NCBI GenBank assembly: GCA_018676275.1
Contig: JABHFC010000069.1
Coordinates: 1-5,832, forward strand
Direction: 5' to 3'
Length of the DNA stretch: 5,832 bases
Source of the DNA: Gammaproteobacteria bacterium
GTDB taxonomy: Bacteria > Pseudomonadota > Gammaproteobacteria > Eutrophobiales > Eutrophobiaceae
Part shown: positions 1 through 5,331 of the stretch, in pieces
Numbering within the stretch: position 1 is the first letter of the stretch
Layout: the number at the start of each line of letters is the position of its first letter
Position numbers and translations under genes: made by a program
The notes under the pieces: generated by a model
What the model saw: only the letters and a program-made list of their open reading frames with translations
The model's database searches: none
Told to the model about the DNA's origin: nothing

Positions 1-114
1 ATCAAGATCCATTGTGGCTGACTGGATCAGGTACTGCATAATCCAGAATAGAGTGAAAACAACAACGGATGTAGCCACTCCGGCTATAGCATATCTGGCG
101 ATTAAGCGTGGCAA
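1..114 (-). CDS. tonB2: TonB-family energy transducer (TonB2 type), N-terminal part only
   Basis: Seen: an open frame of 38 codons starting at a TTG (112-114) and running off the left edge of the window. The TTG is preceded by AGGAG (122-126) at a 7-base spacing, and no ATG is better placed. The visible protein begins MPRLIARYAIAGV and has one hydrophobic segment at about residues 8-30 ending in FWIMQYLI, with short basic N-terminal residues. This is a signal-anchor arrangement with the rest of the protein in the periplasm. Family knowledge: TonB proteins anchor by such a helix and couple the ExbB/ExbD proton channel to outer-membrane receptors. The gene lies 12 bases after the exbD stop, the usual place for tonB2 in this operon. 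The C-terminal receptor-binding domain lies outside the window, so the assignment rests on the anchor segment and context. The anchor shows no histidine, unlike E. coli TonB (His20). Confidence 0.8.
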   Translation of the reverse strand, partial: MPRLIARYAIAGVATSVVVFTLFWIMQYLIQSATMDLD

Positions 115-121
115 GATAACG

Positions 122-126
122 CTCCT
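122..126 (-). promoter_or_regulatory. Ribosome binding site that fixes the TTG start of tonB2
   Basis: The minus strand reads AGGAG directly after the exbD TAG stop (127-129), with 7 bases to the TTG at 114. This strong, well-spaced site is the reason for accepting a non-ATG start. Its position against the exbD stop suggests translational coupling. Confidence 0.75.
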
Positions 127-534
127 CTAGTTGTTTGCTGCCAGAGCAATTTGGTCATCAGTGATGCCGGCAGTATGTAAAGCGTCGATGACTCCTACCA
201 GCATTTTGTTTTTCGACTCTTCATCTGCCTGGATAACAATTGAACCCTCTGGATTTTCTGAACGAAGACGTTTCACATTCGGAGCAACTGAACGCACATC
301 AATTTTTCGTTTTTCTATCCAGATATTATTCTTGGAGTCGATAGCAATAAGAATATTCGCCTTGTCTTGCACCGTTGCGGTTTGTGCTTCAGGCTTATTC
401 ACATGTACCCCGGCCTCTTTAATAAAGTTCGCAGTCACAATGAAAAAAATCAACATAATAAACACGATATCGATCAAGGGAGTGATATCAACTTCAGACT
501 CTTCGTCTTGACTAACACGAGAAATTCTACGCAT
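127..534 (-). CDS. exbD2: ExbD-family biopolymer transport protein (ExbD2)
   Basis: Proton-channel subunit of the TonB energising complex in the inner membrane. Seen: 135 residues, the normal ExbD length. There is a short charged cytoplasmic N-terminus, then the diagnostic ITPLIDIVFIMLIFFIVT stretch (residues 17-34), the single membrane helix. Asp22 in LID matches the essential membrane aspartate of ExbD/TolR (Asp25 in E. coli ExbD). The periplasmic domain follows, with family-typical pieces ANILIAID (59-66) and SIVIQADEES (98-107). The start ATG at 532-534 has GAAGG (546-550) at an 11-base spacing, somewhat long. The gene lies 60 bases after exbB2 and 12 bases before tonB2, so it is in the same operon. 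Family knowledge: ExbD sits inside the ExbB pentamer and transmits the proton gradient to TonB. TolR is a paralogue, but the sequence style and the following tonB favour ExbD. Confidence 0.95.
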   Translation of the reverse strand: MRRISRVSQDEESEVDITPLIDIVFIMLIFFIVTANFIKEAGVHVNKPEAQTATVQDKANILIAIDSKNNIWIEKRKIDVRSVAPNVKRLRSENPEGSIVIQADEESKNKMLVGVIDALHTAGITDDQIALAANN

Positions 535-594
535 GGTTTAATATACCTTCGTTTATGTGCCTAATTCTTTGAATGCTCATTAATAAACAATAAA

Positions 595-1176
595 TCAATG
601 ATCCATCGTCATATGTTCAGACATTGCTTCGATTTCGTACTTGGCCTTACTTTGTAACCAAACACTAATAAAATAACCCGACAGGGCAGCGACCAATCCA
701 GACATTGTGGGAATAGTGGCCTGAGTTACACCAGCAGCCATCGCCCGGGCATTTCCGGAACCCAACAAAGCCATAACTTCAAACACTGTAATCATCCCTG
801 TTACTGTGCCTAGCAGGCCAACCAGTGGGCATAATGCCACGGCAACCTTAATCAGACCGAGGAACTCGGTTGTTTTAACTCTCACTTCTGAGATCAGAAA
901 TTCCCTGACGCGGTGCGCATGCCAGGATTTTCGCTCCGAACGGGCTTCCCAGACTTTCATCGCCTCAGCTACTACTTTGTTATGCTCGAAGTAAAAATAG
1001 AACAGGCGCTCCAACATGAAAATCCACATGATCACCAGGACTAAAGCAACAACCGGGATAATCGGTCCACCCATCTCAAAGAAATCAAGCACAGCTTCCC
1101 AGGCATCAACAACAACCTGTTCCAGACCGACAACCGATGCTATCGCTCGAAAAATTGTATAAATAAAATCAAGCAT
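595..1176 (-). CDS. exbB2: MotA/TolQ/ExbB-family proton channel protein (ExbB2)
   Basis: Inner-membrane ring-forming subunit that, with ExbD, carries the proton flow powering TonB. Seen: 193 residues. An amphipathic N-terminal stretch (1-35) is followed by membrane helix 1 at about 38-60, ending in the family motif MLERLFYF (54-61). A cytoplasmic stretch spans about 62-107. Helix 2 (about 108-137) carries CPLVGLLGTVTGMI (116-129), the ExbB/TolQ signature, and helix 3 spans about 150-174. The helix 3 motif keeps the conserved Thr (Thr157) in TIPTMSGLVAAL, but the usual Pro a few residues later (AIPA in E. coli ExbB) is replaced by Ser166-Gly167. The start ATG (1174-1176) lies 6 bases after the stop of the TtpC-like gene with only a weak AGG upstream, so translation is probably coupled. 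No later start is better supported. TolQ is the alternative, but the neighbours are exbD and tonB rather than tol genes. Confidence 0.93.
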   Translation of the reverse strand: MLDFIYTIFRAIASVVGLEQVVVDAWEAVLDFFEMGGPIIPVVALVLVIMWIFMLERLFYFYFEHNKVVAEAMKVWEARSERKSWHAHRVREFLISEVRVKTTEFLGLIKVAVALCPLVGLLGTVTGMITVFEVMALLGSGNARAMAAGVTQATIPTMSGLVAALSGYFISVWLQSKAKYEIEAMSEHMTMDH

Positions 1177-1182
1177 CAGTAA

Positions 1183-2568
1183 CTATGCCTGCTGGTGTTG
1201 TTTTTCTGATGATTGTGCAACCAGTCCGGTCGCCTGTTCTTCCAGGGTTTCGACCAGCTTCTTACTCTGACCGGCCATAATACTGTGCAAGAACACGGTT
1301 GGGATGGCAACACACAAGCCAAGCATGGTTGTTATCAGGGCAGTTGAAATACCGCCTGCCATCATTTTCGGGTCACCCGCACCAAACAGGGTAATTGCCT
1401 GGAAGGTCAAAATCATACCGATAACCGTACCCAACAAACCTAACAGAGGCGCGACTACTGAAACCACCTTAACCAAAGTATTAAAACGACTTAACTTGGG
1501 TACCTCTTTGAGGACAGCCTCGCCGAGTTTCAATTCCAGTGATTCGATATCAATATCTTTATTTTGCTGGTAAACAGCAAGCACCCGACCAAGCGGATTT
1601 CCAGTCGACGCATTACCAGGGTTACGTTTCTGTGCGGAAACCTTCATACCAATTAATGTCATCCAGATAATCCGGAGAAAGGCTATGGTTGCACCTATAG
1701 CACCAAGGATCATAATGATGTTACCCACAACACCACCCTGCTCTGTCGCTCTTTCCCACCATGTAGGCACGTCAGCCAGGTTAGCCAGTAGACTTCCACG
1801 GCTTGGATCCAGCGCGAACGGTACTGTGGCACCAGCAGCGGCACCACTTAGGGCGACGGCGGTCGTAACAACTCTGTCTTCCGGCTGCCTCGGTAATTCA
1901 GACACCATTTTCGTGCCCCGGTCATACCTTAGGTATTTACCATCAGAAATAATGTTAAACGTTCCAACTCTAATAACGTCTTTCTTAGCCAGATCACCAC
2001 CTTGAACCAGCACATCAGTTGAGTATTTCTTAACTTTACCGGTTTCTGTCATTTCTCGCTGGATTTCAAACCATAAACGCTCGATTTCAGCCATGCTGGG
2101 CAACTCATCACCTGCCGCCATCTTTAATGATAGATCGTCGAGGAATTCTCCTCGTTTCGGATATTCAATCTGCGTAAGCGAGCCTTCGAATGTTGCACGT
2201 ACATCAGATGATGCGGTCTGTATCACACCAAACAGTTCTTTTAGTTCACCGAGGCTTTTCTGAAGGTCAAGCTTCAATACATCCAGTTCATCCTGATTAG
2301 CTTCAAATGTAGCCTCAAGCTGCTCACTGATTTGCTCCAGTCGCGCACGCTCAGCTTTGGCCTGCTTAATCAGTAGCTCCTGACGAGCCTTGCTTCTTCT
2401 AAACTCGGCTTCACGCGCCTTGTTCTCTTTTGAGTCTTTCACAGCACCCTGCTTTACCTGTTTCAACAGCGCATCAAGGCTTGCTGTTCCAGCCGCCTGT
2501 GATACTCCGTTAATAGAAATCAGGAAAGTTGCGACTGTGGCAATAAATATTAATTTTGTCTTTTTCAT
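1183..2568 (-). CDS. ttpC: TtpC-like MotA/TolQ/ExbB protein with signal peptide and periplasmic coiled coil
   Basis: Large ExbB-family protein of the TonB2 system. In Vibrio, TtpC is required for TonB2-dependent iron-siderophore uptake; that role is inferred here from architecture and gene order. Seen, numbering from the ATG at 2566-2568 (461 residues): a signal peptide at about 1-26 (VSQAAG cleavage region); a long charged heptad-like coiled coil at about 45-120; a periplasmic segment to about 275 with a short DGK motif (209-211); membrane helix 1 at about 281-307; and an ExbB domain with APLLGLLGTVIGMI (373-386) and ITTMLGLCVAIPT (412-424). The conserved helix 3 Thr413/Thr414 and Pro423 are present. 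GGAG (2578-2581) is 9 bases from this ATG but only 3 from another in-frame ATG at 2572-2574, so the inner start is preferred. The outer start would add two residues. The upstream gene's TAA (2575-2577) abuts the outer ATG. Confidence 0.88.
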   Translation of the reverse strand: MKKTKLIFIATVATFLISINGVSQAAGTASLDALLKQVKQGAVKDSKENKAREAEFRRSKARQELLIKQAKAERARLEQISEQLEATFEANQDELDVLKLDLQKSLGELKELFGVIQTASSDVRATFEGSLTQIEYPKRGEFLDDLSLKMAAGDELPSMAEIERLWFEIQREMTETGKVKKYSTDVLVQGGDLAKKDVIRVGTFNIISDGKYLRYDRGTKMVSELPRQPEDRVVTTAVALSGAAAGATVPFALDPSRGSLLANLADVPTWWERATEQGGVVGNIIMILGAIGATIAFLRIIWMTLIGMKVSAQKRNPGNASTGNPLGRVLAVYQQNKDIDIESLELKLGEAVLKEVPKLSRFNTLVKVVSVVAPLLGLLGTVIGMILTFQAITLFGAGDPKMMAGGISTALITTMLGLCVAIPTVFLHSIMAGQSKKLVETLEEQATGLVAQSSEKQHQQA

Positions 2569-2574
2569 CTTCAT

Positions 2575-3360
2575 TTACTCCGCAGCACTAACAGGCAGGA
2601 TGAATAATTCCGGGGCGATTTGCTTGCTCGCTATTTTCAACCCCTTCTTTATATAGTTGCGATATTCTGTTGCATCCAGGCTAACCCAATTGCGCGCTTC
2701 ATTATCCCAAACGGCATTGTGTTTACCATCACCAGACTGATATACGAGGGATACTCGACCAAAGCGAAGTATGGCCACTTCCTGTTGCTTACCATCAATT
2801 GTCACAACTTCACGATAGGAATCAAGGTTGCTACCGAAATCAGTTTCAATTTGATATGCCTCATACACTTTGCGCAGCTTCTCAGCCCCGATTACTTCGG
2901 CATCACCAATGATCTTCTTTAGATTTGCGACTCGTTCACGTCTTTCTTCTATATGAAATGGAATATCCAGTTCAATAAACTGCTCAAGTGCTTCAACCAT
3001 CGATAGCATAAGAGGGAAAATCTGTCGTTCAACAACTGCGTTTTCTGCAATCGCATTCCTCAGCTTATCTTTTCGAGCCTCCTGGGCACCGATTTGAGCA
3101 CGGAAAAGTTCGTTATACACTTTCAAGCCGTCTATAACTTTCAACTCTCTTTTGTATTTTGAAACGACTTTCTCTGTAGAAGAGGCGATACCATCAACAC
3201 GCTTTTGAGAACTCTTATTCTCATCCGCTCTGGCTACACCGGCATCAACAACAGCGTCTACTTTATCTGCGGACATTGAGACAGGGCTCATTCCAAGCAG
3301 AATACCTAGCATTAGTAAATGCTTATAAATTGAAAATACTTTTAGATTTTCCATACGCAA
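2575..3360 (-). CDS. DUF3450-family secreted coiled-coil protein, first gene of the TonB2-type operon
   Basis: Seen: 261 residues. The signal peptide spans about 1-31 (basic start, hydrophobic core HLLMLGILLGM, cleavage near SMSA-D), so the mature protein is periplasmic. A highly charged coiled-coil region follows at about 48-125. The C-terminal part has RFGRVSLVYQSGDGK (199-213), VWDNEARNWVSL (217-228) and a final QIAPELFILPV (247-257). These C-terminal motifs match what I know of the DUF3450 family, whose biochemical function is not established. Such genes usually stand directly before a ttpC-like exbB gene, as here, so a periplasmic role with the TonB2 motor is inferred. Start: a TTG at 3358-3360 is 6 bases from GGAGG (3367-3371), while an in-frame ATG at 3352-3354 is 12 bases away. 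The TTG is taken on spacing, but the ATG remains possible and would remove only two residues. Confidence 0.85.
   Translation of the reverse strand: MRMENLKVFSIYKHLLMLGILLGMSPVSMSADKVDAVVDAGVARADENKSSQKRVDGIASSTEKVVSKYKRELKVIDGLKVYNELFRAQIGAQEARKDKLRNAIAENAVVERQIFPLMLSMVEALEQFIELDIPFHIEERRERVANLKKIIGDAEVIGAEKLRKVYEAYQIETDFGSNLDSYREVVTIDGKQQEVAILRFGRVSLVYQSGDGKHNAVWDNEARNWVSLDATEYRNYIKKGLKIASKQIAPELFILPVSAAE
2578..2581 (-). promoter_or_regulatory. Ribosome binding site deciding the ttpC-like start
   Basis: The minus strand reads GGAG inside the last codons of the DUF3450 gene. It is 9 bases from the ATG at 2566-2568 and 3 bases from the ATG at 2572-2574. The longer spacing is the functional one in most bacteria, which favours the inner start. 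Overlap with the upstream gene implies coupled translation. Confidence 0.55.
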
Positions 3361-3366
3361 AATAAC

Positions 3367-3371
3367 CCTCC
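3367..3371 (-). promoter_or_regulatory. Strong ribosome binding site of the first operon gene
   Basis: The minus strand has a purine-rich run, GAGGTGGAGGG, at 3366-3376 with GGAGG at 3367-3371. The spacing is 6 bases to the TTG (3358-3360) and 12 to the ATG (3352-3354). It is a near-consensus Shine-Dalgarno and supports translation of the DUF3450 gene. A second weaker core (GAGGT, 3372-3376) lies upstream. Confidence 0.75.
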
Positions 3372-3403
3372 ACCTCTTTGGTGTATGATTAAAAAAATTT
3401 GAA

Positions 3404-3499
3404 TTAATAAAGCCTATCTTTAGCGAAACACTTACCCATCAATTTTCCAACCTGACAACTTTCCTGGTACATATATTTATTATAGTCGGGCTTTATTAA
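3404..3499. repeat. 11-bp perfect inverted repeat flanking the operon leader
   Basis: TTAATAAAGCC at 3404-3414 is the exact reverse complement of GGCTTTATTAA at 3489-3499, with 74 bases between the arms. The arms are too far apart for a compact terminator. They could be paired binding sites for a regulator, or chance in AT-rich DNA. On the minus strand the distal arm lies 4 bases upstream of a TATAAT hexamer. A third copy of the 10-base core sits at 3659-3668. Confidence 0.45.
3479..3484 (-). promoter_or_regulatory. Candidate -10 box for the TonB2-type operon
   Basis: The minus strand reads a perfect TATAAT about 120 bases upstream of the first gene's start. The hexamer 17 bases further upstream (AATGTT) does not resemble TTGACA, and the surroundings are AT-rich, so a chance match is quite possible. 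No Fur-box-like palindrome was recognised nearby. Confidence 0.25.
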
Positions 3500-3638
3500 G
3501 CAACATTAAGTTCTTGAGAATTGATAAGGAAAAGATTGTGGAGTGAAATGTAATACATGAATTATTTACCGTTAATACATCCGGAAAACACTGTCACGTA
3601 ATTTTCTCCCAGCTCTTAACATCATCAACAACCAAAAG

Positions 3639-3689
3639 GCCCCTCTGTAAAGCATGCATTAATAAAGCGTCCCGCATGACGAGGAGGGC
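3639..3689. repeat. Possible imperfect hairpin in the intergenic region
   Basis: GCCC (3639-3642) can pair with GGGC (3686-3689), followed by one mismatch and TCT (3644-3646) with AGG (3682-3684), which includes one wobble. An inner stem pairs CATGC (3653-3657) with GCATG (3674-3678) around a 16-base loop. It is the most GC-rich patch of the intergenic region. No T-tract follows, so it is not a clear terminator. It could be an element of an untranslated RNA or chance. Confidence 0.25.
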
Positions 3690-4016
3690 ATTCTACTTTG
3701 ACACACTAGCAAGTGCAAACAGGAAATTCGTTCTCACCATCGAGGCAAAAAATGCAACAATAACGAGTTAATCCTGCAAGCATAACAATATAAATTCTTA
3801 TAAAATCTAATTGCTGCAGTGCGACAAAGTTCTTTCAGCCTAATTCAGATCAATGACCTGTCCTAGGCAAAGATACTCTAGCATAATTATTTCCAATGTT
3901 TGAATTAATCTTGGTAGACCATGCTGTCTCATGATCTTTTAAACCATATAGTCATCTATTAGCTAACGATGCAATAATGTAAACGAAAGTTTTATTTTGT
4001 AATGATTGACATCAAC

Positions 4017-4021
4017 AGGAG
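4017..4021 (+). promoter_or_regulatory. Ribosome binding site of metY
   Basis: AGGAG lies 6 bases before the ATG at 4028-4030. It is a strong, well-placed site that confirms this start, which also gives the expected N-terminus of the family. Confidence 0.75.
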
Positions 4022-4027
4022 AGTATT

Positions 4028-5320
4028 ATGTCTTCCCCAAAATACCCAGGCTTTGATACCCTGAGTCTGCATGGAGGTCAGCAACCCGATCCCGTGACTG
4101 GTGCCCGCGCCACACCAATTTACCAGACCACATCATTTGTTTTTAACGAAACAAGTCATGCTGCTTCGTTATTTTCTATTGGTCGATCAGGTCATGTCTA
4201 TACAAGAATCTCGAACCCTACTGTTGCGGTATTAGAAGAGCGTGTCGCGTCTCTGGAAGGAGGTATTGCCGCAGTCGCAACTGCCAGTGGAATGGCGGCA
4301 ATTCACCTGGCAATTTGTACATTGATGGGCGAAGGCGGACACATAGTAGCTTCACAGGCTCTATACGGAGGTACACATAACTTACTTGCCTACACCTTGC
4401 CTCGCTTTGGTATTCACACAACCTTCGTTGATCCCTGTGATCCACAAGCCTTTCGCGATGCAATTAAACCCGAAACGCGCCTTGTATATGCTGAAACTAT
4501 TGGTAATCCACGTTGTGAAATTTTGAATATTCCGCTTGTCGCTGACATTGCTCATCAACACTCAATACCTCTAATGCTGGATTCAACTTTAACTACACCT
4601 TATTTGTTAAAACCTTTTGAACATGGCGCTGATATTATTGTCCATTCACTCACCAAATTCATGGGTGGTCACGGGGTGGCCATTGGTGGTGTCGTAGTTG
4701 ATGGTGGTTGTTTCGACTGGGAAGCGTCGGGGAAATTTCCCACACTCAGCGAACCTTATGCCGGCTTCCATGATATGGACTTTGATGAGGACTTCGGCCC
4801 TTCTGCTTTTGCCATTCGTGCGAGACGCGAAGGATTGCGCGACTTTGGTGCTGCCATGAGTCCAAGTAACGCTTTTTACCTGTTACAAGGTATAGAAACA
4901 CTGTCGGTGCGAATGCAAAGACATGTTTCTAATAGTAAGAAGATTGTCGAATGCCTCTCTGCAAGTGACGCAGTTGAGTATGTGACTTATCCCGATCAGA
5001 TTGAGCATCCTGATCATGAGCTTGCCAAACAACTTTTACCCTTAGGTTGTGGTGCCGTATTCAGTTTCGAACTAAAGGGTGGCAGAGATGCAGGTAAGAA
5101 ATTTATTGAGTCATTACAATTATTTTCTCATCTAGCCAACGTCGGTGATGCCAAGTCACTAGTAATCCACCCTGCTTCCACTACGCATGCGCGAATGGAT
5201 GAGGATGCATTAAAGTCGGCAGGTATTTCCGAGGGCCTGGTGCGGCTATCTATTGGTATAGAAGATTTAGATGATCTGATTGATGATCTGAACCGGGCAC
5301 TTTATCGTTCGCAAAAATAA
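4028..5320 (+). CDS. metY: O-acetylhomoserine sulfhydrylase (O-acetylhomoserine aminocarboxypropyltransferase), PLP-dependent
   Basis: Cytoplasmic Cys/Met-metabolism enzyme. The expected reaction is O-acetyl-L-homoserine plus sulfide to L-homocysteine plus acetate, the direct sulfhydrylation route to methionine. Seen: 430 residues, the MetY length (MetZ and MetB are nearer 400). The N-terminus FDTLSLHGGQQPDPVTGARA (9-28) is typical of the group. Tyr58 and Arg60 in YTRISNPT match the PLP-phosphate contacts from the neighbouring subunit. ASGMAA lies at 86-91, and Tyr113 in LYGGT should stack on the cofactor. Asp185 in LDSTLTTPYL would bind the pyridine nitrogen. Lys210 in HSLTKFMGGHG is the Schiff-base lysine. 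Arg406 in VRLSIGIED should bind the substrate carboxylate. Gly115 stands where methionine gamma-lyase has its characteristic Cys (Cys116 in Pseudomonas putida), which favours sulfhydrylase over gamma-lyase. Use of O-succinylhomoserine or O-acetylserine cannot be excluded. An alpha/beta-hydrolase gene follows after 11 bases, so they are probably cotranscribed. Confidence 0.92.
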   Translation: MSSPKYPGFDTLSLHGGQQPDPVTGARATPIYQTTSFVFNETSHAASLFSIGRSGHVYTRISNPTVAVLEERVASLEGGIAAVATASGMAAIHLAICTLMGEGGHIVASQALYGGTHNLLAYTLPRFGIHTTFVDPCDPQAFRDAIKPETRLVYAETIGNPRCEILNIPLVADIAHQHSIPLMLDSTLTTPYLLKPFEHGADIIVHSLTKFMGGHGVAIGGVVVDGGCFDWEASGKFPTLSEPYAGFHDMDFDEDFGPSAFAIRARREGLRDFGAAMSPSNAFYLLQGIETLSVRMQRHVSNSKKIVECLSASDAVEYVTYPDQIEHPDHELAKQLLPLGCGAVFSFELKGGRDAGKKFIESLQLFSHLANVGDAKSLVIHPASTTHARMDEDALKSAGISEGLVRLSIGIEDLDDLIDDLNRALYRSQK

Positions 5321-5331
5321 GAGCACAAAAA

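Larger units (their letters stand above)
3361..4027. other. 667-base AT-rich divergent intergenic region without a convincing gene
   Basis: The region separates the minus-strand TonB2-type operon from the plus-strand metY unit and must hold both promoters. All frames are broken by frequent stops; the longest tidy ATG frame near a purine-rich stretch is 14 codons (3557-3601). No tRNA, rRNA or recognisable riboswitch was seen. It contains repeated AT-rich words: TTAATAAAGC at 3404-3413, inverted at 3490-3499 and again at 3659-3668, and TTTGAATTAAT at 3398-3408 and 3899-3909. It also contains a possible hairpin at 3639-3689. For the plus-strand gene the best -10-like hexamer I see is CATAAT at 3882-3887, without a good -35, so the promoter is not assigned. 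Confidence 0.7.

Noticed and set aside
595..1176. ExbB/ExbD pair considered as TolQ/TolR
   Set aside because: The following frame is a TonB-type anchor, the preceding genes are ttpC-like and DUF3450, and no tolA, tolB, pal or ybgC neighbour is present.
3361..3540. Search for a Fur box upstream of the TonB2-type operon
   Set aside because: No stretch resembling GATAATGATAATCATTATC was found on either strand, so iron regulation is not supported by the visible sequence.
3557..3601. Short ATG frame of 14 codons (MNYLPLIHPENTVT) with GGAGTG upstream
   Set aside because: It is very short, the GGAGTG is 11 bases away and imperfect, and no recognisable leader-peptide pattern such as an amino-acid run or attenuator follows.
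3698..3703. Exact TTGACA, a consensus -35 box on the plus strand
   Set aside because: No -10-like hexamer occurs 15-18 bases downstream; the DNA there reads around CAGGAAA. Probably a chance match.
3916..3929. AGAC-N6-GTCT upstream of metY, considered as a MetJ-type operator
   Set aside because: Met boxes are tandem 8-mers of AGACGTCT. Here only 4-base arms match with a 6-base spacer, and no second box adjoins.
4218..4463. Minus-strand open frame inside metY, and similar antisense frames inside the other genes
   Set aside because: They overlap strongly supported genes completely, have no ribosome sites or family motifs, and are shadows of the coding frame.
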